A stretch of DNA of 52,274 nt from Croceicoccus pelagius. Its GTDB lineage: Bacteria > Pseudomonadota > Alphaproteobacteria > Sphingomonadales > Sphingomonadaceae. A program made the position numbers and the translations under genes. The first letter of the stretch is position 1. Each line of letters opens with the position of its first letter. The stretch spans positions 1-52,274 of the forward strand of contig NZ_LYWY01000014.1 of assembly GCF_001661915.1 (NCBI RefSeq), in the 5' to 3' direction. Below are positions 24,823 to 35,579 of the stretch, piece by piece. Below the pieces are notes generated by a model. It saw nothing but the letters and a program-made list of their open reading frames with translations. It did no database searches and was not told where the DNA came from.

Positions 24823-27162
24823 TCAGGTATCGAATTTGGGAAGAGCGAGGCCGCGCAGGCGCAGGGCGTTGCCGATCACCGATACCGAGGACAGGCTCAT
24901 CGCCGCGGCCGCGATCATCGGGTTCAAAAGCAACCCGGTCCACGGATAGAGAACACCTGCGGCGACCGGAATGCCGAGCGCGTTATAGGCGAAGGCAAAG
25001 AACAGGTTCTGCCTGATGTTGCGCATAGTGGCCCGAGACAGGACGAGCGCCTGAACAACGCCGACGAGGTCGCCGCGCACCAATGTCACGCCCGCGCTTT
25101 CGATCGCGACATCGGTACCCGTTCCCATCGCGATGCCGACATGCGAAGCGGCAAGCGCGGGTGCGTCGTTTATGCCGTCGCCGGCCATAGCGACCCGGCG
25201 ACCCTCGCTCTTCAACTGCTCGATCTTGCGATGTTTGTCCTCGGGCGAGACATTCGCTTCGACTTCGTCGATACCGACCTGGCTTGCTACCGCACGCGCG
25301 GTGGCTTCGCTGTCGCCGGTAAGCATCACGATCTTGATGCCGCGCTCATGCAGCGCGGTAATAGCGGTGCGGCTGGTTTCCTTGATCGGATCGGCGACAG
25401 CGATAAGGCCTGCCGGTGCCCCGTCCACGGCCACGAACATCACCGTCTGTCCGAGGCTTCGACCCTCATTGGCCGAGGACCGCCAGCTTTCTTCGAGCGC
25501 CCCTATGCGCTCCATCATCTTTTCATTCCCGATCGCGACCCGGCGCTTGTCGACATTTGCCTGGATGCCTTCGCCGGTCACGGACTCGATATCGGAAGCG
25601 TCGAGAATGGCAGCGCCTCTGCTTTGAGCCCCTTCGACGATCGCGTGGGCGAGCGGATGCTCGCTTCCTCTCTCAACAGCAGCGACAAGGCTCAGCAACT
25701 CCTGCTCGTCGAAATCTGACTGCGGTTTTACGTCGACAAGATCGGGCTTGCCCCGGGTCAGTGTGCCGGTCTTGTCGACAACCAGCGTATCGATCTTTTC
25801 CAGCGTTTCGAGCGCTTCGGCGTTCTTGATCAGGATGCCGTGCTGGGCTCCCTTGCCGGTGCCGGTCATGATCGACATTGGCGTCGCCAGTCCGAGCGCG
25901 CAGGGACAGGCGATGATCAGAACGGCGACCGCGTTGACGAGCGCGTAGGCAAGGGCCGGTGCCGGTCCCCAGATGGCCCAGACGACAAAACTCACGATAG
26001 CGACAAGGACGACGATGGGCACGAACCATCCGGTGACCTGGTCGGCGAGCCGCTGGATCGGTGCCCGGCTGCGCTGCGCCTCCGCCACCATCTGCACGAT
26101 CTTCGAGAGCATGGTGTCCGCGCCGACCTGCGTCGCGCGCATGGTGAAGCTGCCGGTCTGGTTGACAGTGCCCCCGATTACCTGATCGCCCGCGCTTTTC
26201 TTGACGGGAATGGGTTCGCCACTGATCATGGACTCGTCGATGGCGCTGCTTCCATCCTCGAGCGTGCCATCGACGGGGACCTTGTCGCCCGGACGCACGC
26301 GCAGCAGGTCCCCAGACGTCAATTCATCGAGCGGTACTTCGCGCTCGTCTCCGCGACCGAAAATCTTCATCGCGGTCGGGGGCGCGAGTTCGAGAAGCGC
26401 TCGCAAGGCGCTCGATGTCGATCCGCGCGCCTTGAGCTCGAGCACCTGCCCGAGCAGCACGAGGGTCGTGATAACCGCTGCGGCCTCGTAATAGACGCCG
26501 ACCCGGCCCGCATGATCGCGGAAAGCCTCGGGGAAGATGTCCGGGGCGAGGGTTGCCACAAGGCTGAACAGATAAGCGATGGCGACGCCGAAGCCGATCA
26601 GGGTGAACATGTTGAGGTTCATGGTCCGGACCGATTGCAGCGCCCGGGTGAAGAAGGGCCAGCCGCCCCAAAGCACCACCGGAGTGGCCAGCAGGAGCTG
26701 CAGCCACTGCGCGAAAGCGGGTTCGATGACCTGATCGAACGGTCGCGACGGGATCGTGTCGCCCATCGCATAGGCGAAGAGCGGCAGGGTGAAGAGCGCG
26801 CTCCACCAGAACCTTCGCCGCATGTCGACGAGTTCGGGATCGGGGCCCTCGTTCAAGGTGACCGTTTCGGGTTCGAGGGCCATCCCGCATATCGGGCAGG
26901 AGCCCGGCCCCGGCTGCCGGATCTCCGGATGCATCGGACAGGTGTATATCGTACCTTCCGGGACATCCTCGACAGCATCGAGGTGCGCCTTCGAAAGATA
27001 CATCTCCGGATCCGCGCGGAACTTGTCGAGGCAGCGCGAGGAGCAGAAGTAATGGTCGCCACCCTCGTGTCGATCGATGAAGCGGGCGCCGTCCATCTTC
27101 ACGCTCATTCCGCAAACGGGGTCGGTCGCCGTACCCTCGATTGCATTGTGCCCATCGCTCAT
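24823..27162 (-). CDS. copA: P1B-type Cu(I)/Ag(I)-exporting ATPase
   Basis: A 779-residue heavy-metal P-type ATPase in the inner membrane. Instead of HMA repeats the N-terminus has a YHS-like domain (DPVCGM at 14-19, with Cys-rich FCSSRC) and a heavy-metal-binding domain (CPMHP 75-79 and CPICGM 89-94). Core motifs are ACPCALG (C419, C421), DKTGTLT (phosphorylated Asp about 463), SEHPLAHA, and [24 protein letters not shown] and [16 protein letters not shown] match the P1B-1 group, which exports Cu(I)/Ag(I). GGGGAG lies 8 bases before the ATG. It sits 13 bp after the multicopper oxidase gene in the cus operon and would pass cytoplasmic copper to the periplasm for oxidation or Cus export. Confidence 0.93.
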   Translation of the reverse strand: MSDGHNAIEGTATDPVCGMSVKMDGARFIDRHEGGDHYFCSSRCLDKFRADPEMYLSKAHLDAVEDVPEGTIYTCPMHPEIRQPGPGSCPICGMALEPETVTLNEGPDPELVDMRRRFWWSALFTLPLFAYAMGDTIPSRPFDQVIEPAFAQWLQLLLATPVVLWGGWPFFTRALQSVRTMNLNMFTLIGFGVAIAYLFSLVATLAPDIFPEAFRDHAGRVGVYYEAAAVITTLVLLGQVLELKARGSTSSALRALLELAPPTAMKIFGRGDEREVPLDELTSGDLLRVRPGDKVPVDGTLEDGSSAIDESMISGEPIPVKKSAGDQVIGGTVNQTGSFTMRATQVGADTMLSKIVQMVAEAQRSRAPIQRLADQVTGWFVPIVVLVAIVSFVVWAIWGPAPALAYALVNAVAVLIIACPCALGLATPMSIMTGTGKGAQHGILIKNAEALETLEKIDTLVVDKTGTLTRGKPDLVDVKPQSDFDEQELLSLVAAVERGSEHPLAHAIVEGAQSRGAAILDASDIESVTGEGIQANVDKRRVAIGNEKMMERIGALEESWRSSANEGRSLGQTVMFVAVDGAPAGLIAVADPIKETSRTAITALHERGIKIVMLTGDSEATARAVASQVGIDEVEANVSPEDKHRKIEQLKSEGRRVAMAGDGINDAPALAASHVGIAMGTGTDVAIESAGVTLVRGDLVGVVQALVLSRATMRNIRQNLFFAFAYNALGIPVAAGVLYPWTGLLLNPMIAAAAMSLSSVSVIGNALRLRGLALPKFDT

Positions 27163-27175
27163 CTGTCGTTCTCCC

Positions 27176-28723
27176 CTAATTGGCCGTGACCACGAACTGC
27201 CCCATCATGCCTGCGTCCTCGTGCTCGAGGATATGACAGTGATACATGTAGGGATTGTCGGGATCGGTATTCTCTTCAAACCGCAACAGCAGCCTGACCT
27301 GTTCACGCGGGTTGACGATAACGGTGTCCTTGAAGCCCGCCTCTTCCGCCCGCGGAGGCCGACCGTCCCGGTCGAGCAAGCGGAACTGCACGTTATGAAT
27401 ATGAAAGGGATGCGCCATCATCGAAGCGTTAGCGATTTCCCATATTTCCCACTGACCCACCGGTACGCGTTGATTGATGACGTCCATGTCCATGGTCTCG
27501 CCGTTGATCGACATGCCTCGACCCATCATGCCCATATCGAGCACGAAACGGCGGCTGCGAACGGCGAGCGAGGGGTCCGGCGCGGCAAGCGCGGCCAGGG
27601 TGGGCGGAAGCATAACTGAAGTCGACGCGCCGGAGGGACGCATATCGAGGATCGAAAAGGTGCGGCCCTGCCTCTCGCGACCGGTCCGGTTTCCCATCAT
27701 TCCGCCGTCCATCATACCCCCGCCTTCTCCGGCCATCATGCCCATGGCGTTATCAGGACTGCTGGCATTCAGGCGCAGCGGGCGCCCTTCGGAAAGGTCG
27801 ACGATCACTTGTGCGCGTTCGCCTGGGGCAAGGGTAAGACTTCGAACCTTCCGGGGTGCGGCAAGCAGGCCGCCATCGCTTGCGATGAGTTGCATCGGAC
27901 GATCACCTTCGAGCGAGAAGGTGTAGAACCGCGCATTCGATCCATTGAGAAGCCGCAGGCGCAGCGGGCCGGCGGCGCCGTCGAAAACGGCATTGGCCGT
28001 TCCGTTCACATAGATGTGCTCGCCCAGCACTCCCATCATCCGCGAGTGCATGTTGAGCGGGTAAACGAGGCGGCCCGAGCTGTCGATCACGCGATCCTGC
28101 ACGATGAGCGGTATGTCATCCACACCGTACCGGCTCGGCAGATCGAGGCGATCCTCTTCCTCGTCGCGCACGTAGATCGGGGCTGCGAGACCGGCATAGA
28201 CCTGTGGTCCCGCCCGCTGATGTAAATGCGAATGATACCAGTATAGCGACGCGCGCTGGCGTATTTCGAAGGACGGGCTCCAGCGCTCGCCGGGCCGCAC
28301 GAGCTGGTGCGGCCCGCCATCCGCGGTGGCGGGAAGTTCGAAGCCATGCCAGTGGACGGTCGCATCTTCGGCAAGCTTGTTGTCGATGTGAAATCGAACC
28401 TGTTCGCCGCGACGCATTTCGAGGGTCGGTCCGAGATAGGATGCGTCGATACCGATTGTCGGAGACGGAGTGCCAGGCACGAAGTCTTTCTCGCCCGATG
28501 TCAGGGACAGGCGAAAGACACGCTCCCCCCGTTCGATGGTTCCTGCCTGTAGCTCAGGTATGGCGAGGGGATTGCTAGCGCCTGATCGATCGAGCGACAT
28601 CCTACTTTGCGTGTCGCAACCCACTAGCGGCAGCACCGCGAAACTCGTCGCCGCGAGGCCGACGCTCTTCATGAAGTCGCGGCGATCCTGAAAGTTGGGC
28701 CTGTCGATACCTGGCATATTCAC
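27176..28723 (-). CDS. Tat-exported multicopper oxidase, CueO-like
   Basis: A 515-residue three-domain multicopper oxidase. A twin-arginine signal (RRDFMKS at 14-20) ends in LPLVGC, so C36 may be lipidated and the enzyme membrane-anchored. The copper ligands are in place: HWHG (124-127), WYHSHLH (162-168), HPFHIH, and the final [13 protein letters not shown] (H495, C496, H497, H501, Met axial ligand). A Met/Gly-rich insert ([16 protein letters not shown]), like the Met-rich region of CueO, could bind Cu(I). The enzyme oxidises Cu(I) to the less toxic Cu(II) in the periplasm. A second, PcoA-type oxidase is encoded at 43934-45742. Confidence 0.9.
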   Translation of the reverse strand: MNMPGIDRPNFQDRRDFMKSVGLAATSFAVLPLVGCDTQSRMSLDRSGASNPLAIPELQAGTIERGERVFRLSLTSGEKDFVPGTPSPTIGIDASYLGPTLEMRRGEQVRFHIDNKLAEDATVHWHGFELPATADGGPHQLVRPGERWSPSFEIRQRASLYWYHSHLHQRAGPQVYAGLAAPIYVRDEEEDRLDLPSRYGVDDIPLIVQDRVIDSSGRLVYPLNMHSRMMGVLGEHIYVNGTANAVFDGAAGPLRLRLLNGSNARFYTFSLEGDRPMQLIASDGGLLAAPRKVRSLTLAPGERAQVIVDLSEGRPLRLNASSPDNAMGMMAGEGGGMMDGGMMGNRTGRERQGRTFSILDMRPSGASTSVMLPPTLAALAAPDPSLAVRSRRFVLDMGMMGRGMSINGETMDMDVINQRVPVGQWEIWEIANASMMAHPFHIHNVQFRLLDRDGRPPRAEEAGFKDTVIVNPREQVRLLLRFEENTDPDNPYMYHCHILEHEDAGMMGQFVVTAN

Positions 28724-28775
28724 CTGCTTTGGCGTGGGAGGCGCCGGCGCGACCGAGCACCTCCCACTTATTTTT

Positions 28776-29162
28776 CTATCGCGGCGTCACCGAGGTAACG
28801 ACACTGCCTTCGGTTCCAGTACGAAATTCGAAGGCTATTCCCTCACCGATACTGACCTGTTCGAGGATCTGCGCGTCGGCTTCGAAGGCCATGGTCATTG
28901 CCGGCCATCCGATACTTTCGACCGGACTATGCTCGATGGTCACGGTGCCCGCCTCGGGATCGATGGCTGTAACCGTTCCCTCCGCGCTGGCGCTCTGCTC
29001 GCCGCCGGTCTCCTCCGCCATCGGCATTTCGCCTGACATGGGCATACTGTCCGAGTTCGCCATTTCGTCAGGCATCATGGTCTCGGAGGTATCGTCCGCA
29101 GCATCGCAGGCTGCAAGCGCCAGCGGTGCCGCGAGCAGGATTATGTAGGTTAGGGTACGCAT
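28776..29162 (-). CDS. CusF-like copper-binding lipoprotein
   Basis: A 128-residue lipoprotein: signal with LALAAC (C19), a Met-rich linker ([20 protein letters not shown]), and a C-terminal CusF fold from about residue 58. The Cu(I)/Ag(I) site of CusF is recognisable as H78, W86, M89 and M91 ([16 protein letters not shown]). It would shuttle Cu(I) or Ag(I) to the Cus pump, probably from the membrane surface because it is lipid-anchored, unlike soluble E. coli CusF. It overlaps the cusA end by 13 bases. A second CusF domain is fused to CusB. Confidence 0.88.
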   Translation of the reverse strand: MRTLTYIILLAAPLALAACDAADDTSETMMPDEMANSDSMPMSGEMPMAEETGGEQSASAEGTVTAIDPEAGTVTIEHSPVESIGWPAMTMAFEADAQILEQVSIGEGIAFEFRTGTEGSVVTSVTPR

Positions 29163-32100
29163 TCTTCTTCTCCTTGAGAATTGGCCGGTTTTTCCGGACG
29201 GGGGCGCCGCAACAACAGATAAGCGGCGGGAAGCAGGAACATGGACAGGAGCGGGGCGGTGATCATGCCGCCGACTATCGGCGCGGCGATGCGGCTCATG
29301 ACTTCCGAGCCCGCGCCCGTGCCGATCAGGATCGGAAAGAGACCGGCAAGGATGACTGCGACGGTCATCGCCTTGGGCCGCACGCGCAGGAGCGCGCCTT
29401 CCCGGATGGCCTCGTCTACTTCTTCGGCGCTCAGATCACCGCGCCGCCGCTCCAGTGCGGCTTTCAGGTAGATCAGCATCACCACGCCGAATTCGGCGGA
29501 GACGCCGGCAAGCGCGATGAAACCGACCGCAGTCGCCACCGACTGGTTGTAGCCCATCAGATAGAGCAACCAGTATCCGCCCGTCAGCGCGAAGGGCAGC
29601 GTGCCCATGATCAGCAAGGCTTCGTCCCAGCGCCGGAAAATGAGATATAGCAGCAGGAAGATGATCGCGAGCGTCGCGGGAACCACGACCTTCAGTCGCT
29701 CATATGCGCGCGTCAGATATTCGAACTGGCCCGCATAGGACAGGCTGACGCCGGCAGGAAGATCGGCACCCGCGGCGACGACCTCCTGCAGATCGGCGAC
29801 CACCGAGGTAAGATCGCGGCCCCGGACGTCGACGTAGATGTAGCTGGTCAGTCGGCCCTGTTCGCTCTTGAGCATGGGCGGACCGTCGCTGACGGCGATA
29901 CGGGCGACAGTGCCAAGCGTGATCTGTTGGCCGGACGGCGTCAGAACCGGCAAGGCCCTGAGTTCCTCGACGCTGTCCCTGATTTCGCGGGGATAGCGCA
30001 CATTGATCGGATAGCGCGCCAGCCCCTCGACGGTCCGTGCGACATTGGCACCGCCAACTGCACCAGAGACGATCTGCTGGATGTCGGCAATGTTGAGCCC
30101 GTATCGCGCGGCCGCCATCCGGTCGATATCGACATCGACATACCGACCGCCCGACAGCCGCTCGGCCAGGGCGGAACTCACGCCAGGCACGGTCTTGGCG
30201 ATACGCTCCACATCGAGTGCAACGCGTTCGAGTTGATCGAGATCGTCGCCTGAAACCTTGACCCCGATCGGGCTCTTGATCCCGGTCGCGAGCATGTCGA
30301 TCCGGTTGCGGATCGGCGGCACCCAGACATTGGCGAGGCCCGGCACCTGGACGACCCGGTCAAGTTCCTCGACCAGCAGATCGGGCGTCATTCCCTCGCG
30401 CCACTCCTCGCGCGGCTTGAAGCGGATCGTCGTTTCGAACATCGTCAGGGGAGCCGGATCCGTCGCTGTATCGGCGCGCCCCGCCTTGCCGAACACCGTT
30501 TCCACCTCGGGGACCGACTTGATCAGGCGATCGGTGCGCTGCAGCAGCGCCGAAGCCTCGCCGGGGGAGAGGCCGGGCAGCGCGCTCGGCATATAAAGCA
30601 AATCGCCTTCATCGAGCGGCGGGAGGAACTCGCCGCCAAGCCGGGTGAAGGGGATCGCGGTGGTCAGGAAGATCAGCGCCGCGATCACCAGCGTTGCCTT
30701 TGGGCGCCGCATGACCCAGTCGAGCCCCGGACGATAGATTTTCGTCAGCCAGCGGTTGAGAAAATTGGAATCCTCCGAAGGGATCTTCCCACGGATCAGC
30801 CATCCCATCATTACCGGCACCAGCGTTACCGACAGAATGGCCGCGGCCGCCATGGCATAGGTCTTGGTGAAAGCGAGCGGAGCGAACAACCGCCCTTCCT
30901 GCGCCTGCAGGGTGAAGACCGGTAGGAACGACAGCGTAATGATCAGCAGACTGAAGAACAACGCCGGTCCCACTTCCTTCGATGCATCGGCGATGATCCG
31001 CCAGCGTTCCTTCACCGCGAGCACGGTATCGGGATTCTCGTGTTCCCATCGCTCGAGATGCTTGTGCGCGTTCTCAATCATGACGACGGCGGCATCGACC
31101 ATCGCACCGACCGCGATGGCTATTCCACCCAGCGACATGATGTTGGCATTGACGCCCTGGATGCGCATCACGATGAAGGCCGCGAGCACGCCCAAAGGCA
31201 GGGTGATGATGGCGACAAGTGCCGAGCGCGCGTGCCAGAGGAACAGCGCGCATACGAGCGCCACGACGATAAACTCTTCGATGAGCTTCGTGGTGAGGTT
31301 CTCTATAGACGCATCGATGAGCTGAGAGCGATCGTAGGTCGTGACGATCTCGACGCTTTCGGGAAGGCTTGCCTGCAAGTCGTCGAGTTTCTGTTCGACG
31401 GCCTGTATTGCGCTTCTTGCATCCGCACCCTGGCGCAGGACGATGATGCCGCCGGCAACCTCGCCTTCGCCATTGAGCTCGGCGATGCCTCGGCGCAGTT
31501 CGGGGCCGACCTGGATCGTCGCTACGTCGCCCAGCGTGACCGGAACGCCGCCGCTCACCGCGCGCAGCGGGATCGCCCTGAAATCGTCGAGGTCGCCGAG
31601 ATAACCCGAGGCACGGACCATATATTCGGCTTCGCCCATCTCGACGATCGAGCCGCCCGCTTCCTGGTTGGCGGACTGGATTGCGCTCACGATCTCGGCG
31701 TGAGTCACGCCGAGCGAGGCCATCCGGTAAGGCTCGAGCACGACCTGGTATTGCTTGACCATTCCTCCGACGCTGGCGACCTCGGCAATGCCGGGGATTG
31801 TCTTGAGCTCGTAGCGCAGGAACCAGTCCTGCAGGCTGCGCAGTCCGGCAAGGTCGTGTCCGCCGCTGCGATCGATCAGCGCATATTCGTAGATCCACCC
31901 TACCCCGGTGGCATCGGGGCCGAGCGTGCTCGTCACGCCATCGGGCAGGCGGACCTGCACCTGGTTGAGATATTCGAGCACACGCGATCGCGCCCAGTAG
32001 AGGTCGGTACCGTCCTCGAAGATGATATAGACATAGCTGTCGCCGAACATCGAGTAGCCGCGGACGGTTTTCGCCCCCGGCACCGAAAGCATGGTCGTTG

Positions 32101-32308
32101 CCAGGGGGTAGGTGACTTGGTCCTCGACGATCCGGGGGGCCTGCCCCGGATAGTTTGACCGGACCACAACCTGCACATCGGACAGATCGGGCAACGCGTC
32201 GACCGGCGTCGTGCGCACCGCCCAGAAACCGGCCAGCGTTACCGCGACGGCGGCGAGAACGATAAACAGGCGGTTGGCGATCGAGGCATCAATTATCCGA
32301 GCAATCAT
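29150..32308 (-). CDS. cusA: CusA-like Cu(I)/Ag(I) efflux RND transporter
   Basis: A 1052-residue RND pump of the monovalent-metal HME group. The helix-IV signature is [17 protein letters not shown], typical of CusA and lacking the first Asp of CzcA. The three methionines of the CusA periplasmic site are seen in context: [19 protein letters not shown] and [12 protein letters not shown]. The start is ATG at 32308, overlapping the cusB stop as ATGA; a longer frame upstream lies inside cusB. The protein ends in a charged tail ([16 protein letters not shown]). It pumps Cu(I)/Ag(I) from periplasm and cytoplasm through CusBC. Confidence 0.93.
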   Translation of the reverse strand: MIARIIDASIANRLFIVLAAVAVTLAGFWAVRTTPVDALPDLSDVQVVVRSNYPGQAPRIVEDQVTYPLATTMLSVPGAKTVRGYSMFGDSYVYIIFEDGTDLYWARSRVLEYLNQVQVRLPDGVTSTLGPDATGVGWIYEYALIDRSGGHDLAGLRSLQDWFLRYELKTIPGIAEVASVGGMVKQYQVVLEPYRMASLGVTHAEIVSAIQSANQEAGGSIVEMGEAEYMVRASGYLGDLDDFRAIPLRAVSGGVPVTLGDVATIQVGPELRRGIAELNGEGEVAGGIIVLRQGADARSAIQAVEQKLDDLQASLPESVEIVTTYDRSQLIDASIENLTTKLIEEFIVVALVCALFLWHARSALVAIITLPLGVLAAFIVMRIQGVNANIMSLGGIAIAVGAMVDAAVVMIENAHKHLERWEHENPDTVLAVKERWRIIADASKEVGPALFFSLLIITLSFLPVFTLQAQEGRLFAPLAFTKTYAMAAAAILSVTLVPVMMGWLIRGKIPSEDSNFLNRWLTKIYRPGLDWVMRRPKATLVIAALIFLTTAIPFTRLGGEFLPPLDEGDLLYMPSALPGLSPGEASALLQRTDRLIKSVPEVETVFGKAGRADTATDPAPLTMFETTIRFKPREEWREGMTPDLLVEELDRVVQVPGLANVWVPPIRNRIDMLATGIKSPIGVKVSGDDLDQLERVALDVERIAKTVPGVSSALAERLSGGRYVDVDIDRMAAARYGLNIADIQQIVSGAVGGANVARTVEGLARYPINVRYPREIRDSVEELRALPVLTPSGQQITLGTVARIAVSDGPPMLKSEQGRLTSYIYVDVRGRDLTSVVADLQEVVAAGADLPAGVSLSYAGQFEYLTRAYERLKVVVPATLAIIFLLLYLIFRRWDEALLIMGTLPFALTGGYWLLYLMGYNQSVATAVGFIALAGVSAEFGVVMLIYLKAALERRRGDLSAEEVDEAIREGALLRVRPKAMTVAVILAGLFPILIGTGAGSEVMSRIAAPIVGGMITAPLLSMFLLPAAYLLLRRPRPEKPANSQGEEECVP

Positions 32309-33813
32309 TGTCCGGCCCTCGTGATAGACTCGATCCGGGGGCCGGCATCCTGCTGGGTGAAGGTGAAGCGCACCCTGTCTCCCGTCTCGAGCCCGCGCAT
32401 TTGCGCCGCGCTCTTCGTGCGGAAGGTCATGGTCATCGCGGGCCAATCGAGCCGGGGCACAGGACCATGCCGCAGCGTCACCGAACCATTGGCGATCGAC
32501 TGGATCGTGCCGGTGGCACCGAAGGTCGCTGGTTCGTCCTCGCCGCCGGTGGAAGCGTCATCTGCCTGATCGACCGGACGGACGTCGAGTCCGGTAAGGC
32601 TTGCTTCGGAATCGAGCAGGAACTGACCCGATGTCACGACCTGTTCGCCGGCCGACAGACCGGCCAGAACCTCGGTCCTGCCACCCGCTTCGCGGCCGAT
32701 CCGGACCTCGGCGGGCATGAAACCGCCCTCGTCCTGCTTCACCATCACGATGGTTCGACGTCCGGTCCTGATAACGGCTTCGGACGGCACCAGCAGCGCG
32801 CGGCGTGTGTCCGGGGTCAGCGAGACGTGTGCGAACATGCCCGGCTTGAGGCGACCGGATGCATTGGGCAGTTGCGCACGAACGGTGATCGTACGGCTTG
32901 CATCCTCCGCGCTCGGCAGGATAGCGACAATGGGTCCGGAGAAGCGTTCCTCGGGGAATGCGGTCAGCGTCGCGCTGATAGGTTGCCCGACGCGTACATT
33001 CGCCGCCTGCGTTTCAGGCACCGCGGCTTCGAGCCAGATCGGTGAGAAACCGGTTATCTCGGCGAGCGTCTGTCCGGCCATGACTGTCATTCCCGGACGC
33101 ACGCCGAGCGATGTGATGGCACCTCCAATCGGCGCGGTAACGGTGATCGTGGACTGCGGACGTCCATTGCGCCCTACCGATGAGATCAGGCCTGGAGGCA
33201 TGCCCAAAAGGCGCATGCGTTCGCGCATGGCCTGCGCAAGTTCTTCATCACCGCTGTTCAGGACGGCCAGATACTCCTGCTGCGCTCCGCCCCATTCGGG
33301 AACCAGGATATCCGCGAGCGGCGCGCCCCGTCCAACGACATCGTCGGGCGCGCGGCCGTAGGTTCTTTGTACATAGCCTCCGGCACGTGGCTGGACGATC
33401 GCGACGTCGCGTTCGTTGTAGGCCAGAACGCCTGTGACGGTTATTTCCGGCTCGAGGACGCCGTACTCGGCTTCAGTGGTGCGGATGCCGAAATTCTGCA
33501 CCAGGCCGGGATCTATCCTGACGCCTGCAGTGGCCTCCTCGCCCGCGCACTTGGGCACCAGCTGCATATCCATGAAGGGCGAATTGCCCGGCTCGTCGAA
33601 GTGCTGCCCCGGCACCATCGGGTCGTACCAGTAAAGGACCTCCTCGCATTCGGTCGCACTGCCGCCCGCGTCGCTTGCACCACCCTGGCCTTCGCCGAGC
33701 TGCGAGAGACCATAGCCGGCGGCAAGACTGATGAGCGCGACCGTGCCTGCCATCGTCCAGGATTTCTGGCGCGGCGACAGCCTGTCCCACGCGGCTCCCA
33801 TTGCGGCTCTCAT
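32305..33813 (-). CDS. cusB: CusB-like adaptor with C-terminal CusF domain
   Basis: A 502-residue membrane fusion protein. An N-terminal anchor helix ([17 protein letters not shown]) is followed by a heavy-metal-binding domain ([27 protein letters not shown]), then the CusB barrel-lipoyl-helical core. From about residue 430 the chain continues as a CusF domain ([29 protein letters not shown]), with the His, Trp and two Met of the CusF copper site. The fusion would place the metallochaperone permanently at the pump. The start at 33813 (ATGA overlap with cusC) gives a normal anchor. A separate CusF-like lipoprotein is encoded downstream. Confidence 0.9.
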   Translation of the reverse strand: MRAAMGAAWDRLSPRQKSWTMAGTVALISLAAGYGLSQLGEGQGGASDAGGSATECEEVLYWYDPMVPGQHFDEPGNSPFMDMQLVPKCAGEEATAGVRIDPGLVQNFGIRTTEAEYGVLEPEITVTGVLAYNERDVAIVQPRAGGYVQRTYGRAPDDVVGRGAPLADILVPEWGGAQQEYLAVLNSGDEELAQAMRERMRLLGMPPGLISSVGRNGRPQSTITVTAPIGGAITSLGVRPGMTVMAGQTLAEITGFSPIWLEAAVPETQAANVRVGQPISATLTAFPEERFSGPIVAILPSAEDASRTITVRAQLPNASGRLKPGMFAHVSLTPDTRRALLVPSEAVIRTGRRTIVMVKQDEGGFMPAEVRIGREAGGRTEVLAGLSAGEQVVTSGQFLLDSEASLTGLDVRPVDQADDASTGGEDEPATFGATGTIQSIANGSVTLRHGPVPRLDWPAMTMTFRTKSAAQMRGLETGDRVRFTFTQQDAGPRIESITRAGQ

Positions 33814-35045
33814 CGGCCATACTCCCCATAGGTCAGTCGCAGGTTCGCGGCGGCTTCGACGGTCGCTTCCTCGCGTTGCAGAATGTCCACCCGCAGCACG
33901 GCGAGCGTTTTGATGGCGTCGATGACGTCGAGCAGTTCCGCGCGGCCCGCGGCAAAGCTCGCGCGCTCGAGGTCCACGCGGCTTTCGGCAAGGGGAAGCA
34001 ATTCGTCGGTCGCGCGCTGCCATTGTCGATAAGCGCTGCGCCATGCCGCGAGATCGGTTTCGAACCGGGCTTCGAGTTCACGCAGCCGATCGGCTCTGGC
34101 CGACTGTGCCGCAGCCGCTTCGGCTTCGGCGGCGGCTATACGCGGGTTTTGGCGCCGGTCCGCGAAAATCGGGAGCGTGATCGAACCCATCACCGAGATT
34201 GCATCGCCAAAATCGGGATCGCGCCGTCCATAGCTCACATTGACGCCGAAATCCGGACGCCTTTCCGATCGGGCAAGATCGCTTCTCGCTTCCGCTTGGC
34301 GGACCTGCGCAAGCGCCACGACGAGCTCCGGATTGCTTTGAAGCATGGTCCGCAAACCTTCGGGATCGAGATCGGCCGAAGGGATGGTTCCGGTCGCGGT
34401 GGCGGTCGGCAGAGCGGTATAGCGCGACAGCATGGCCTGAGCGGCCTCTCGGTCGGCCTCGATCCTGGTCCGCATATCCTCGACTTCGAGCACGGCACGG
34501 CGTATTTCCAGACTTTCGGCGGGTCTGGCCGAACCGGCGGCGACAGCACTGCTCGCGAGTGGTACGAGCCCCTCGATTTCAGCAAGTGCATCGTCGGCGA
34601 CGGTCAGAGCCCGTTGGGCATAAGCCAACGAAATCCATGCCATTCCTGCTCCGACGCGTACCCTGTAACGGGTCTGACGCAATTGTGCTGCGGCAAGGTC
34701 GATGTCGGCGTCCGCAATTCCGAACCGGGCCCGACGTTTCGCGAGATTGGGAATCTCCTGTTCGATACCGACTTGGATTTGCGTAGGGAGCTGGCGACCC
34801 AGCTCGAACGCAGCCGGCCCGCTTACCGGCAGGTTCTGGATGCCCGCGCGAAGGCGCGGATCGGGCAGTTCATCGGCAGCGTCGGCGATCTCGCGCCGGG
34901 CGTCCAGTCGCAGCTCGCTTGTGCGAACCTGGGGCTGGTCGCTCGTTGCTGCTCGCAAAGCTTCTTCATAGCCCACCGACTGGGCATTACTCGCCGGCGC
35001 GAGGGCCAGCAGGACCGGAATCGCGGTCCAAGTAATTCGTTGCAT
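33810..35045 (-). CDS. cusC: CusC-like outer-membrane factor (TolC family)
   Basis: A 411-residue TolC-family protein with a signal peptide (IPVLLALAPASNAQS) and two helical-hairpin repeats (for example LPTQIQVGIEQEIPNLAKRR and ISVMGSITLPIFADRRQNPR). It forms the outer-membrane exit of the Cus pump. No lipobox cysteine follows the signal, unlike E. coli CusC. The stop overlaps the cusB start as ATGA. It starts the core cus genes and is preceded by a small exported protein gene. Confidence 0.85.
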   Translation of the reverse strand: MQRITWTAIPVLLALAPASNAQSVGYEEALRAATSDQPQVRTSELRLDARREIADAADELPDPRLRAGIQNLPVSGPAAFELGRQLPTQIQVGIEQEIPNLAKRRARFGIADADIDLAAAQLRQTRYRVRVGAGMAWISLAYAQRALTVADDALAEIEGLVPLASSAVAAGSARPAESLEIRRAVLEVEDMRTRIEADREAAQAMLSRYTALPTATATGTIPSADLDPEGLRTMLQSNPELVVALAQVRQAEARSDLARSERRPDFGVNVSYGRRDPDFGDAISVMGSITLPIFADRRQNPRIAAAEAEAAAAQSARADRLRELEARFETDLAAWRSAYRQWQRATDELLPLAESRVDLERASFAAGRAELLDVIDAIKTLAVLRVDILQREEATVEAAANLRLTYGEYGR

Positions 35046-35160
35046 GATCGTTCATCCGCAAAAGGAGCGCGTCAGACACGCGTTCCGGATCACCGGCCCG
35101 CATCGAGCGCAGGTCGTCCATCCAGAGGCAGGAGCGCACAGGCTTATGCCTGCACGCGGG

Positions 35161-35517
35161 TCATGCCGGAAATTGCGGAGGTGGCGGTTCTGGCCCCAGC
35201 CTTGGGGCCGCGAGCGAATTGGAGACTAATCTGCTGAACTGAGAAGCCTGCGCCGGTATTTCACCGACCAGGGTCGCATCACCCCCTGGAACGAGGGGCG
35301 GGATGCAGCCGAATGCCACGAGACAATCCAGCCGAAGGTTCTTGCAAGGCACGCCGTCATGATCGTCCATGGAAGCTGCGCCCGCCATCATCTCCATCTC
35401 GGCGCAGGCCGGTTTGCCTGCATCGACCGCCTGAGGCAGGGCAGATGCATGCGCTGCCGACTGGACGAACAGCCCGCAGGCGATCAGTAGCAGTCCAAGG
35501 GTGCGCAAGACTCGCAT
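35161..35517 (-). CDS. Small exported Met/Cys-containing protein before cusC
   Basis: A 118-residue protein with a signal peptide (LGLLLIACGLFVQSAAHAS) and a mature part with four Cys (PACAEMEMMAG, VPCKNLRLDCLVAFGC), a Met/His/Asp cluster and a Pro-rich end. I do not recognise a family. The composition would suit Cu(I) binding. ATG at 35517 is chosen because it begins the signal peptide; there is no good ribosome site, and the A/T-rich AAAGC-TTTAC-GCTTT sequence just before it could also be a weak terminator hairpin of the preceding gene. Its position mirrors the small exported protein before czcC at 8886-9260. Confidence 0.55.
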   Translation of the reverse strand: MRVLRTLGLLLIACGLFVQSAAHASALPQAVDAGKPACAEMEMMAGAASMDDHDGVPCKNLRLDCLVAFGCIPPLVPGGDATLVGEIPAQASQFSRLVSNSLAAPRLGPEPPPPQFPA

Positions 35518-35579
35518 AAAAAAAGCGTAAAGCTTTGAAGAGCGCAAGACAAGGACCTCGCATCGGGTGCGATGGTTCA

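Noticed and set aside
33801-35237. 478-residue plus-strand frame over cusC
   Set aside because: It mirrors the cusC reading frame, has no motif, signal or ribosome site, and cusC itself is unmistakable.
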